A DNA stretch of 64,000 bases from Verrucomicrobiia bacterium. Its GTDB lineage: Bacteria > Verrucomicrobiota > Verrucomicrobiia > Verrucomicrobiales > DEV007. The notes beneath the pieces are model-generated. The model had not been told where the DNA came from. It worked only from the letters and a program-made list of their open reading frames with translations, and made no database searches. The translations under genes were made by a program, and so were the position numbers. The DNA is taken from assembly GCA_030427505.1 (NCBI GenBank), contig JAUICH010000025.1:23694-87693 (forward strand). Direction: 5' to 3'. Shown piece after piece: positions 27,823-39,300 of this stretch; the first letter of the stretch is position 1, and each line of letters begins with the position of its first letter.

Positions 27823-29182
27823 TGAGCAAGGTTAAATTGCCGCTGAAGGCCGAACGTAATGTTGATCGACAAAGCCGTTCGGAACGGCTGAATTGCCGGT
27901 CGAGTTCTGCCTCGAGGTGATCTATAGCAGATGTTCGGGAATCGACTTCAGCAGCAATCTGGTGTTGTTCGGCGAGGGGAGGGAGAGGGAGCGGAATCGC
28001 TCGCAGGCTCGCCTGAGCGATATTCCGCATGGATAGTTGGTTGCCGGTGGCGCGAGATTCAATCTCTCTCCTACCAAGTATTGATCGAAGCCAAAAAAGA
28101 ACAAATTTCTCAACGCGTTCGACGAATCTAAATCTGAGGACTTTGTCGCTCAACATTAGGTATCGAGTAATCTGCTCGACGATGACAGGAGCCCCAACGA
28201 GTTCTAGAGTGTTCGCCCGGCTGAGAAGGAAGTCTCCTGGTTGAATGAGGTATTCGGGCCGAATTTGGTCACCTCTTGTGACCGTCTTGCTTTCGAGTTC
28301 GTCAAACTTACCCCAAGTGACGGCGCTAATTTTGACGAGCCCAGTTTCGCCCGCGGTTGGCGGGCGTTCATCGCATTTGAAGTTCTTTCCGGCCTCAATA
28401 CCATATATCACCGAATCAATATTGGTGGTTGTCCAGGTTGACGGGAGGTCGAGATTTAGGGAGTCTTTGGCGACGGGCTCCTTGTAGCTACTTCTCCCGT
28501 TCCACTTTCTCTTTCGTTGTTCAAGAATCCGCTTCAGCAAATCCTCTGCCGGTTCAGTATCGGGGTTTTCTTCCCGCCAGGCTTGGGTGAGTTGGCCGGT
28601 GACGGCGGCGGTGAGGACGGATTGGCGGTAGCATTGGAGTTGGGCTTTGGCGTGGCGCAAGGCGGCGACGCCGGCGTCGAGCCGCGAAAAGAGTTCCTCA
28701 ATCCGCGCCACGATGCGGCATTGTTCGGGGAGGGGTGGGACGGGGATTGTTGAGCCTTCGAATTTACCCTTCGTAATGTGGGCAAGCCCAGCTCCGCCAT
28801 GTGCTTGGCGAATGTATTCGTCAAGATTTCGGTTTATTGCGAGGACGAGGTAGCGCTTCTCAACCTGGGTTGAATCAAATTCAACTTTGTAGATGTGTTG
28901 GTTCAACCATGCATCGCTGCCTTTCCATTCATGTGTTCCGAATGACGTTCCAGGCGTTCCTGACCACGCGAAAAGCAAGTCACCGGACTTCACGAGGTGC
29001 TGTTCTCTAACATCGTTACCAGCATAGTAGTTGAACGGTTTCTCCGAATCGTTGAGGTTCTGAATCCTAATGATTGGCAATCCTTTGTCCGACCACTGGG
29101 ACTTCTTGAACGAAAAACCGTTTGTCAGCTTGACGATATCTCCCAGTCGCTTGTCCGGCCAATTTTTCTCCGCAGAGCTCAT
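27809..29182 (-). CDS. hsdS: Type I restriction-modification specificity subunit HsdS
   Basis: 457 aa from ATG 29182. Two target recognition domains (about 1-155 and 230-400) alternate with conserved helical spacers: 'PVPPLPEQCRIVARIEELFSRLDAGVAAL' after TRD1 and 'PLPLPPLAEQHQIAAEVDSRTSAIDHLE' after TRD2. It defines the bipartite DNA target for HsdM and HsdR. The central spacer (about 28560-28745) is GC-rich like hsdR/hsdM, while both TRDs are AT-richer, which suggests recombinational TRD replacement. Its start overlaps the HEPN gene stop by 4 nt (ATGA), and its end overlaps the PRTase gene. Confidence 0.95.
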   Translation of the reverse strand: MSSAEKNWPDKRLGDIVKLTNGFSFKKSQWSDKGLPIIRIQNLNDSEKPFNYYAGNDVREQHLVKSGDLLFAWSGTPGTSFGTHEWKGSDAWLNQHIYKVEFDSTQVEKRYLVLAINRNLDEYIRQAHGGAGLAHITKGKFEGSTIPVPPLPEQCRIVARIEELFSRLDAGVAALRHAKAQLQCYRQSVLTAAVTGQLTQAWREENPDTEPAEDLLKRILEQRKRKWNGRSSYKEPVAKDSLNLDLPSTWTTTNIDSVIYGIEAGKNFKCDERPPTAGETGLVKISAVTWGKFDELESKTVTRGDQIRPEYLIQPGDFLLSRANTLELVGAPVIVEQITRYLMLSDKVLRFRFVERVEKFVLFWLRSILGRREIESRATGNQLSMRNIAQASLRAIPLPLPPLAEQHQIAAEVDSRTSAIDHLEAELDRQFSRSERLCRSTLRSAFSGNLTLLNETL

Positions 29183-30120
29183 TTTAGAAGATGTTTTCCG
29201 TAGAATTCTGAAAAAGTTTCTATGTTGGCAATTGTGTTGTTTGCGAGATCCTGGATTGACACACTATTTGGAAGGCGCTTCGAGACAGCAAACAAAAACA
29301 AAAGGTGTGCCCACAGGAAACAGTAATGTGTATGGGCATAGGTTTGGAGAGTGCCAAGGCTACTTTTGAACGGAGGTTGCATGTTTCCATGAAATCGATC
29401 ATTACGAAACGTATATAGCAATGCATTGATTAAGAAACTCACACGTTGTTTCTGGGGTATTGAGGTTCTGGTTCCTTGGACTTCCACCTCGAGTCCGCCA
29501 AGCGCTAAGCGGAGAAGCATTGCCGCTTTTCGACTTGAATCTGGCGTGAGTGAAGGGGCTCCATATTTCTTGGCGATCAAGTGAAGAAGATTGGTGACGT
29601 CGTCATGGTTACCGATTGGGTTAGTGAGGCGACTCCAAATGAGTTTATAGTCCGTCTTATTGCTGCCGACTTTTTCAACTTCCCAATGTAACATGATCCG
29701 TTGGACTATGTATTTGCAACTCTGAATCGGTATAAACTCTAAAAGTTGGGCTAGGACGGGCTGAAGCTTGGTTTCAGAATCAATCTGTTTGGCTATTTCA
29801 GGTGCTTCTTGATGAAGTTTAAAATCTCTTGGAGCGATTACATGCCTTGCATAGAAGGATTCGAATGCCTTCCAAACTGCGTCGAAAGACAAATCAAGCT
29901 TTTCTGGCATCAATTCTACAGCTTCGACTAAAAAGGCTAAGTGGTAGTTATATGATTTGTCGTCAGTGAAAGGAAACTGAAACGGGTGAAAGAACTGTGT
30001 CGAGGAGTCCCGCAAACGCTCAAAGAGCGCGGATTCGGCCGGGAATACCGAATAATTAGGGGTTTTCGGTAGAGTCCACTTCTTGTAGGAGTTGTGTCTC
30101 TTGATACGAATCTTACTCAC
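29179..30120 (-). CDS. HEPN-like protein within the type I RM operon
   Basis: 313 aa with a GTG start at 30120 that overlaps the hsdR stop (GTGA). Mostly alpha-helical by composition. Near the C-terminus it has 'LLYTFRNDRFHGNMQPPF', with R239-N-D-R-F-H244 matching the Rx4H catalytic motif of HEPN ribonucleases (the RN..HG context is seen in Apea-like HEPN domains). I recognise no further domain. HEPN proteins often act as RNases in abortive infection or toxin systems, and HEPN genes are known passengers of type I RM loci. That role here is inference. AT-richer than hsdR. Confidence 0.72.
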   Translation of the reverse strand: MSKIRIKRHNSYKKWTLPKTPNYSVFPAESALFERLRDSSTQFFHPFQFPFTDDKSYNYHLAFLVEAVELMPEKLDLSFDAVWKAFESFYARHVIAPRDFKLHQEAPEIAKQIDSETKLQPVLAQLLEFIPIQSCKYIVQRIMLHWEVEKVGSNKTDYKLIWSRLTNPIGNHDDVTNLLHLIAKKYGAPSLTPDSSRKAAMLLRLALGGLEVEVQGTRTSIPQKQRVSFLINALLYTFRNDRFHGNMQPPFKSSLGTLQTYAHTHYCFLWAHLLFLFAVSKRLPNSVSIQDLANNTIANIETFSEFYGKHLLK

Positions 30121-32954
30121 GCAACCAACACCTCGTTAAGTTCCTCAATGATCCCCTTCGGGTCCTCACCAAACACTCGCTTCGCGACCGCGAGCGGCAC
30201 GCCTTCGTCTGAATCGACGCTTTCCCAGGATTCGAGATAGGCGGCTTGATTCTCCGTCGCGAAGGCGCCATTGAGCGCCATGTAGTTTTTGATGACTTCC
30301 AGCCAGTGGCGCTGGGCATCGGTGAAGCGTTCGCCCTGCTGCGCGAGCCAGGTCTGGAAGCGCTGCTCCACCAGCTCCGGGAAGGGAGCGAGGGGGCTGT
30401 GCTCGGGATCGATGGTGTGGCGGACGAGGGTGATGAGATTGGTCAGGACGCGGGCGGGGTCTGGCTGACCGGGGCCGCGGGTGAGGCCTTCCAGGCGTTC
30501 GTAGGCTTTCCAGACTTCGGCGGGGGCCAAGTGGTAGGGCGGGCGGCCAATGGCTTCGGAGAGGGCGCGGATTTCCTCGTAGGTGAGGTGGCGGCGGGCG
30601 TGGGGCCGGTTGTAGAGGATCTGGAGGGCGGTGATTTCGTCCTGGTTATCGTCCAGGAACCGGCGCCAGGAAGTGACGATCTGGCGGGCGCGTTCCTCGT
30701 CGTAGCCGGTGGCGAGGACTTCGTCGCCGCTGTGGTGGTCGATGGTGACCTCGGTATTCCGCCGTTTCTTTTCCAGTAGTTGGCGGAAGGCGGGGTTCGT
30801 GGCGATGGGGGCGGTGGCTTCGTTGGCGAGGCTGAGGGCGGTCTGCTTCAGATCCTCGGCGGCGGGCTCCGCGTCCTCCGGCGCGCCGGGCGGGAGGGAC
30901 TGTTCGCGGATGAGATCGGGATCGGTGGCGCGGAGGAGATCGGAGGCGAGCCTGGCCAGGGAGATGCCGCCGGTGGCGTGGAGTTCGGCCCTGTCCTCCT
31001 CGCTCAGGGAGCGGTCCAGGCGGGCGAGCCGGTTCGCCAGGCTGGTGAGAGTGTCCGCGTCCCGGTCGCCCATGGCGACCTGGAGGAGCAGTTTATCGAA
31101 GGGGATGGTGGGCTTTCGCTCCAGGGGGCGGGAGTCGGTCTTGTCCGACTCGGTGACGCCGACGGCATCGACGATGACGAAGCGGGCTTTGTTCCCCGCG
31201 TCGGGCGTGACGGTGGCGAGGGTATTCGGATCGATGGTCCGGGTGCCGCGGCCTTTCATCTGCTCGAAATACACCTGGCTGCGGACGTCGCGGAGGAAGA
31301 GGAGGCACTCCAGGGGCTTGATATCGGTGCCGGTGGCAATCATATCGACGGTGACGGCGATGCGGAACTCTGGGGCGGTGCGGAAGGCTTTGATGATCTC
31401 TTCGGGTTTGGACCCGGCTTTATAGGTCACCTTCTTGCAGAAGTCATTTCCTTTGCCGAATTCCTCCCGGACGATGTGGACAATGTCCTCCGCGTGGCTG
31501 TCATCCTTCGCGAAGATGAGGGTCTTTGGCACCCAGGGGTGAGGCTGGCCGGCGGCCTCGGCGCGGGCGGGCCGGTCGGGGAAGAGATCGGTAAAGAGCT
31601 TGTCCCGGAAGGTCTTGATGACGGTGCGGATCTGATCCGGGACGACCACGGAGCGGTCGAGCTGAGCGGGGGCGACGGTTTCGTCCTGGTCCTGGACGGC
31701 CCAGCGTTTCTCCCGGGTCAGGCGGTCGCGCTTCTGGTAGTCGAACCCGGCCCCCAACTCAGTGCCGCCCTCTGTGATGCGGGTTTTGATCCGGTAGATG
31801 TCGTAGCCGACGTTCACGCCATCCGCCACGGCCTGGACGTGGGGATATTCGGTAACGAGATTGCGATTGAAGAAACCGAGGGTGGCCTTGCTGGGCGTGG
31901 CGGTGAGGCCGATGAGGAAGGCATCGAAATACTCCAGGACCTGGCGCCAGAGATTGTAGATGGAGCGGTGGCACTCATCCACGATGATGAAGTCGAAGGT
32001 CTCGATGGGCAGCTTTTCATTGTAGCGGACGGGAAGCGCCTCTCTACGCCCGCCGCCGGTGCCGTCCAGTTCATAACCGGAGTGTTCGTCGGCTTCCTCG
32101 TCCAGGTCATTGTTCATGAGCTGGGAGTAGAGCCGCTGGATGGTGGAGACGGTGACGCTGCACACGGGATCGACACCGGACGGGCCGAGCATCTGGACGT
32201 TGTAGAGGTCGGTGAACTTCCGGCCGTCATCCGGGGTAGTGAACTGCTGAAATTCGGTGATGGTCTGGCGTCCCAGGTTGCCCCGGTCCACGAGGAAGAG
32301 GATGCGCCGGGCTCCAGCGTATTTGATCAGGCGGTAGGACTGGGTAACGGCGGTGAAGGTTTTCCCGGACCCGGTGGCCATCTGGAGGAGGGAGCGGGGC
32401 CGGTTTTCGGCGAGGGACGTTTCGAGATTCCGGATGGCGTGGACCTGGCACTCGCGGAGCGGTTCGGTGACGAGGGGGTGCCCGGTGGGCAGGTCGCGAA
32501 GGCGGGCGCGCAAAGTAGCCCGAGCCGGGCTGGCGGAGTCTTGTTGCACCAATTCCCGAAGGTGCTCCGGCCGGTGGAAGGCGAAGAGGGGCCGGGAGCG
32601 GGAATCGGGATCGCGCTGGTCGCGGAAGTGGGTCTCGACACCGTTGGACTCGTAGGTGAAGGGCAGCGGATCCGCCCAGCGCTGGGGAATCCAACGGCGG
32701 GTGGCGGTGTAGCGGGCGGATTGCTCGGCGACACCGGAGAGGGTGGTGCCGCCTCTCTTTGCCTCCAGGACCCCGAGGGCCTTTCCATCGACAAACAGGA
32801 CGTAGTCGGCGAAGCCGCCCTGGGTGTGGACTTCGCACACGGCGACGCCGGGCCCGGCGGAGAGGTTCAGGGACGCGAGGTCCTGAACCCGCCACCCGGC
32901 GGCGACGAGCTGGGCGTCGATCTTTTCACGGGCTTCGGCTTCGGGCGTGGGCAA
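30117..32954 (-). CDS. hsdR: Type I restriction enzyme subunit HsdR (DEAD-box helicase/nuclease)
   Basis: 945 aa with a TTG start at 32954; no ATG lies near the conserved 'TPEAEAREKIDAQLVAAGW' N-terminus. N-terminal PD-(D/E)xK nuclease: D50 (FADYVLFVDGKALGVLEAKR), E64-x-K66. Helicase: Walker A ATGSGKT at 193-199, DECH box (FIIVDECHRSIYN), then 'LTATPS' and 'VTVDMIATGTDIKPLECLLFLRDVRS' with the 'QMKGRGTRTI' arginine motif. The C-terminal EcoEI-R-type domain binds M2S. Translocates DNA and cleaves unmodified targets. First gene of the defence operon. GC-rich like the host. Confidence 0.96.
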   Translation of the reverse strand: MPTPEAEAREKIDAQLVAAGWRVQDLASLNLSAGPGVAVCEVHTQGGFADYVLFVDGKALGVLEAKRGGTTLSGVAEQSARYTATRRWIPQRWADPLPFTYESNGVETHFRDQRDPDSRSRPLFAFHRPEHLRELVQQDSASPARATLRARLRDLPTGHPLVTEPLRECQVHAIRNLETSLAENRPRSLLQMATGSGKTFTAVTQSYRLIKYAGARRILFLVDRGNLGRQTITEFQQFTTPDDGRKFTDLYNVQMLGPSGVDPVCSVTVSTIQRLYSQLMNNDLDEEADEHSGYELDGTGGGRREALPVRYNEKLPIETFDFIIVDECHRSIYNLWRQVLEYFDAFLIGLTATPSKATLGFFNRNLVTEYPHVQAVADGVNVGYDIYRIKTRITEGGTELGAGFDYQKRDRLTREKRWAVQDQDETVAPAQLDRSVVVPDQIRTVIKTFRDKLFTDLFPDRPARAEAAGQPHPWVPKTLIFAKDDSHAEDIVHIVREEFGKGNDFCKKVTYKAGSKPEEIIKAFRTAPEFRIAVTVDMIATGTDIKPLECLLFLRDVRSQVYFEQMKGRGTRTIDPNTLATVTPDAGNKARFVIVDAVGVTESDKTDSRPLERKPTIPFDKLLLQVAMGDRDADTLTSLANRLARLDRSLSEEDRAELHATGGISLARLASDLLRATDPDLIREQSLPPGAPEDAEPAAEDLKQTALSLANEATAPIATNPAFRQLLEKKRRNTEVTIDHHSGDEVLATGYDEERARQIVTSWRRFLDDNQDEITALQILYNRPHARRHLTYEEIRALSEAIGRPPYHLAPAEVWKAYERLEGLTRGPGQPDPARVLTNLITLVRHTIDPEHSPLAPFPELVEQRFQTWLAQQGERFTDAQRHWLEVIKNYMALNGAFATENQAAYLESWESVDSDEGVPLAVAKRVFGEDPKGIIEELNEVLVA

Positions 32955-32987
32955 GGGTGCGTAGGGGACAATGGGTTGGGCCGAAGA

Positions 32988-33017
32988 ATAATGTCAGGTT
33001 TTTGACGAGGGATTCAA
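32988..33017 (-). promoter_or_regulatory. Candidate sigma70-type promoter of the hsdR-retron operon
   Basis: Minus strand: TTGAAT (33017-33012) and CATTAT (32993-32988) with an 18-bp spacer, in the 88-bp gap upstream of the hsdR TTG. Both hexamers match 4 of 6 consensus positions. No other clear pair is seen in the gap. Prediction only. Confidence 0.4.
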
Positions 33018-33042
33018 GCTCAGTTTGTTGGGGAGAATGCCA

Positions 33043-34530
33043 TCAATTTTCTCCCGGCCAGTCCCACTGCACCTTTCCGGCGGTGGCGTCGATGGGCGCT
33101 TCGGGGAGCGTGGCGTACCAGTCCAGGAGTTGCTTGGTTAGGGTGGCGGTGACTTTGGGTTCCTGGGTGGCGAGGTTCTGGAGCTCCATGGGGTCGGCTT
33201 CGACGCGGTAGAGCTCGGGCCGGGTGCCGTCGGGGTTGATGAGGAATTTCCAGGGGCCGTCGCGCATGGCGAGGATGGGGCTCTGGTTCAGGGGATGGCC
33301 GGGGATGCGGTAGCGCCATTCCCAGAAGAGCGGTTTCGCGCGGGGCACGTCCTTCCCGCCCAGGAGAGCGGCGGAGCGGTCTTCGCCGTTCAGGGTGATG
33401 TCCTTGGGTAGGCTCACGCCGGCCAGGTGGCAGAGGGTGGGCAGCAGGTCCACGCCGCCGATGACGGAGGCATTTACCTCCCCGGCGGGAATGTGCCCCG
33501 GCCAGCGGGCCAGCAGCGGGGTGCGGATGCCGCCTTCATACAGGCTGCGCTTCCGCCCCCGGAAGGGGCCGGGATGCCCCACGCCAGAGTGGCTGGCGTT
33601 GCGGATGGCGATGTCTTCCGGGCCGTTGTCGCTGGAAAAGAGGATCAGGGTGTCCTCCGCCAGGCCCTCATCGTCCAGCCAGGCGAGCAGCTTGCCCACG
33701 GCCACGTCCAGGTTCCGCAGGCTGGCCAGGTAAATGGCGGTGGCGCCGGGGTAGGGGGTGCCCACGGGCATGCGGCTGCGGAAAGCCTCCAGTTCCTCCG
33801 GGGTGGGGTTCAGCGTGGCGTGGGTCAGGAGAAACCACAGGTTCAGGAAGCAGGGCTCGTCCCGGTGGTGATTGAGAAAGCGGATGGCCTCGTGCACGAT
33901 GAGGTCCGAGGACTTGGCGCGGAAGTATTCGCCGTTGTCCTTCTCCTCCTCCCAGGTGTTTCCCCGGCCAGTGGAGACGCGATGCTCGTCGATGCCGTAG
34001 GCCTCCGGCAGCGGGGCGCGGACGCCCTGGGTGGTGCCCAGGTGCCATTTCCCAAAGTGCGCGGTGTGGTAGCCCGCGCCCTCCTTCAGCAGGCGGGGCA
34101 GCATGGGCAGCGCGGGGTCCAGGAAGTCGGGAATCTTCAGGTCCGCGTTCCGCCTGACGCCGGAGATCACCGAGTGAAAGCCCAGCTCGCCGGGAAAGCG
34201 CCCGCTCATCACGCCCACGCGGCTGGGCGAGCAGACGGAGGCCGGCACGTAGAACTGGGTAAAGGTGGTGCCTTCCCGCGCCAGCCGGTCGATCTGGAAG
34301 GTCACCCCGTAGTCCGAGCCATTGGACTTCAGGTCTCCCCAGCCCAGGTCGTCCGCATAGAGAAAAAGAATGCGCTTCGGCGCGCCGGGAGCGGGGGACT
34401 TCGCTTTGGCCTTGGCGTCGGCGTCACCGTCCGCGCCCCGGGCCGGAGCGCCGCCAAGCAGGACGAAGAGGAGCAGCAGCAGAAGGTGGGAGGAGAAAGG
34501 GCAGGGGGCGGCGCGGTATCGCATCATCAT
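33043..34530 (-). CDS. Secreted arylsulfatase (S1 family)
   Basis: 495 aa from the first of three consecutive ATGs (34530); the longer TTG frame is rejected because the signal peptide (HLLLLLLFVLLGGAPARG) starts after the ATGs. Metal-binding YADDLGWGD at about 58-66 and formylglycine site C100-S-P-S-R are canonical. 'LFSSDNGPEDIA' and the C-terminal 'ELYRVEADPMELQNLA' are present. An alanine/lysine/aspartate-rich linker (DGDADAKAKAKS) follows the signal. It is probably transcribed separately from the DUF1501 gene, 294 nt upstream. Confidence 0.95.
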   Translation of the reverse strand: MMMRYRAAPCPFSSHLLLLLLFVLLGGAPARGADGDADAKAKAKSPAPGAPKRILFLYADDLGWGDLKSNGSDYGVTFQIDRLAREGTTFTQFYVPASVCSPSRVGVMSGRFPGELGFHSVISGVRRNADLKIPDFLDPALPMLPRLLKEGAGYHTAHFGKWHLGTTQGVRAPLPEAYGIDEHRVSTGRGNTWEEEKDNGEYFRAKSSDLIVHEAIRFLNHHRDEPCFLNLWFLLTHATLNPTPEELEAFRSRMPVGTPYPGATAIYLASLRNLDVAVGKLLAWLDDEGLAEDTLILFSSDNGPEDIAIRNASHSGVGHPGPFRGRKRSLYEGGIRTPLLARWPGHIPAGEVNASVIGGVDLLPTLCHLAGVSLPKDITLNGEDRSAALLGGKDVPRAKPLFWEWRYRIPGHPLNQSPILAMRDGPWKFLINPDGTRPELYRVEADPMELQNLATQEPKVTATLTKQLLDWYATLPEAPIDATAGKVQWDWPGEN

Positions 34531-34824
34531 CCCCCGAGTAAAAGAAACCGCCCGCCGGACTGGCAAGGGAAAACCCGGGAGGGGTGGGGAGATGGGGTGG
34601 GGGAAGTAGCAACCAGCTTATCAAATAGGTTACCTTTCCTGGAGAGAGATCTTGAGGTGCGGAGGAAAGGAAGGAACCGAACGGATCGTCAGTGTGGTGC
34701 CTGGAACGCCACCGGTATGGAAGCGAGGCTTCCTCGGACCCACCCGTCCGGCTCGGCCCCCGGGAGGCCGGAGGCCGGGGACTGCCTTTTTGGGTTAGCC
34801 GTTTGCTTTCGGCGATGGACCTTC

Positions 34825-36282
<1,458 letters not shown>

Positions 36283-36305
36283 GAGAGTCGTCTCCTCTAG
36301 AGTTA

Positions 36306-39300
36306 TCAGTTCTTATTGATGGCCTCGTCCAGGTTCATGAGCTGGTTCGCGACCATGATCCAGGACGCGAACTCGCCGGGGGCGGGATGGGTTTCTTTCT
36401 GAGGCGTCAGCATGTCATCGACGAGCCGGGCGGCTTCCGCGTGGTCGGAGTCGTACTCCGACTTGAACGCAGTCAGGGAACGCATGACGACGTCCACCTC
36501 GTCCGCTTCGAAGGGACGGCCCAGGAGCAGCAGACCCATCTCGTGGATGCGCGCTTCGTCGCTGTCCGCTTCGTTCATGACCTGGAGCGCCAGGCTGCGG
36601 GCGGCGCGGACGAACTGCGGGTCGTTCATCAACACCAGGGCCTGGAGGGGCGTATTCGTCCGCTCGCGGCGCACGGTGCAGCTTTCGCGGTTCGGCGCGT
36701 CAAAGATGACCATGTCCGGCGGCGGAGCGGTGCGTTTCCAGAAGGTGTAAACGCTGCGGCGCACCTCGTCTTCGCCATGGTCCTGGAAGAAGGTCTGGGT
36801 GTTACTGTTCGTGTAGCCCACGGCTTCCCAGATGCCGGAGGGCTGGTAGGGACGGACGCTTTCGCCGCCCACGGTGCGCACCAGCAGGCCGCTGGCGGCC
36901 AGGGCCTGGTCCCGCAGCATCTCCGCGTCCAGGCGGTAGCGGGGGCCGCGGGCGAGGAGCCGGTTCTCCGCGTTCAGGCCTTTCAGTTCGGGCCGGAACT
37001 GGGAACTCTGCCGGTAGGTGGAGGACAGGACCATCATCCGGTACATGGCCTTCATGTCCCAGCCGGAATCGATGAAGCGCAGCGCCAGCCAGTCGAGCAG
37101 CTCGGGGTGCGAGGGCGGCTCGCCCTGGGTGCCGAAGTCTTCCGCCGTCTTCACGAGGCCGACGCCGAAGAGCTCCTGCCACATGCGGTTCACCGTGACG
37201 CGCGCGACGAGCGGGTTCTTCGTGTCCACCAGCCAGTTGGCCAGGCCCAGGCGGTTCTGCGGCTGCCCATCCTGTTGCGGTGGCAGGAAGTCCGGCGTGC
37301 CGGGGCTGACTTCCTCGCCTGGCTTATCATATTCGCCACGCTCCAGCACGAAGGCGCGCGCTTCCTGGTCGGGATTGTCCTGCATGACCAGGGTCGTGGG
37401 TGCGGCGCGGTGAATGGCGTCCAGTTCGCGGGCCACCTGGATTTTCTCCGCGAGCAGGCCCTGATAGTCCGGCTGCGTTTTCTGGAAATAGAACTCTTTC
37501 AGCAGCTCCAGCTCTTTTCCGTCCAGCTTTCCGGCATCTTTCTGTTTCGGGTCCGCTTTGTCCTTAGCCTTCTTCGCGGCTTCCAGCTTGGCCGCCTTGG
37601 CGAGGAGGCCGGGAATCTTCCCAGACTCTTGAAGGGATCCGACTTCTTCGGGCAGCAGATCGCGATGGTAGATCTCGATTTCCTGGAGAGAGATCCGGCC
37701 CGACTCGTCCTTCGCGGCCGTGTTGACTTTCAGGGTGGCCTGGGTCTTGAAATCCCCGTTCAGTAGGCCCATGCGCTCCAGCGGATACCGGCTGGCGAGC
37801 AGTTCTCCGTTCAGGAAAATGTTCAGCCCTTCCTCAGTGCCGGAGCCGTCATAGGTAAAGGCCAGGTGATAGATGCCGCCGGGCTTGATGCGCCGGATGG
37901 TCATGATGCGCATGACCTTGCTGGGCCAGGCTTCGACCATTTCCAGCGCAATGCCGTCCATGTCGTTGAAGACCACACGATAGCCGCGTTGCTGGGGCGA
38001 GCCGTCCGTGGCTGAAAAGAGCTCAAGGCGCTCGGGCATCTTCTCTGGGGCCCGGAACCGCAGCACGATGGAAAAGGGCTCGTCCTTCGACAGCGCGGGA
38101 ACCGGTTCCTCCGGGACGTCTGCCTGCTCCCGTCCGATGCTGGTGGAGTAGGTCAGGTCCGGGTGGGACAGGGTCTTCACCGTTTTCTGGGAGTCCGGGT
38201 CGGCCAGCCAGGCCTCGAAGCCGGCCTGGTGCTCTTTCTTCAAGGCCGCCAACTGGCCGTCCAGGGCCTTCACCTTGGCGCTCAGCTCTTTCTCCCGCTG
38301 CTCCGTTTCCGGTTTCGGATAGACGCGGATGACCGGCGGGGTGTCCGGGATGTTTTGGTCCATCGCCCGCTGCGTGGTGTTATTGAAATAGGCATACAGC
38401 CGGTAGAAATCCTTCATCGTGAGCGGGTCGAATTTGTGGTTGTGGCAGGACGCGCAACCGGCGGTCAGGCCCAGCCAGACGGTGGCGGTGGTCTCCACTC
38501 GGTCCACGGCGTAGCGGGCGAGGAATTCTTCATCGATGGCGCCGCCTTCGCTGGTGGTGACGTTGCAGCGGTTGAAGCCGGTGGCGACGAGCTGGGCCTG
38601 GGTGGGGTCCGGCATCAGGTCGCCCGCGATCTGCTCCCGGGTAAAGCGGTCGAAGGGCACGTTGTCGTTGTAGGCCTGGATGACCCAGTCGCGATACGGC
38701 CACATGACGCGGCGGTTGTCCAGGTGCAGGCCGTGGGTGTCGCCATAGCGGGCGGCGTCCAGCCAGAAGCGGGCGCGGTGCTCGCCATAGGCCTCGGACT
38801 TCAGCAGGCGGTCGACCACCTTTTCATAGGCCTGGAAAGACGGATCGGCGGCGAAGGCCTCGATCTCTTCCACCGTGGGCGGCAGGCCGGTGAGGTCCAG
38901 GGTCACGCGGCGCAGCAGGGTGTAGGGGTCCGCCTGGGTGGCGGGCTGGATGCCTTCCTGAGCGAGGCGGGCCAGGACGAACTGGTCGATCTCGTTATAC
39001 GGCCACTCCGAGGCGGCGGCGGGAATCTCCGGATACTCCGGGGCGATGAAGGCCCAGTGCGCCTCCCACTCCGCGCCTTCCGCGATCCACTGGCGCAGCA
39101 GGGCGATCTGCTCTGGCGTGATGGTCTTATGCGAGTCCAGCGGGGGCATGCGCTCGTCCGGGTCTTCGTGGACGATGCGCTGGAAGAGGGCGCTTTCTTC
39201 TGGTTTACCCCGGATGACCACGGCGGGTTCGCCATCTCGCGGGGTGAAGACCGCTTCCTCCACGTCCAGACGCAGACCAGCCTCCCGGTGACCGGAGTCC

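Noticed and set aside
30780..33005. 741-aa plus-strand open frame
   Set aside because: Antisense to hsdR, which has complete helicase motifs; the plus frame has no recognisable domain and is glycine/glutamate skewed.
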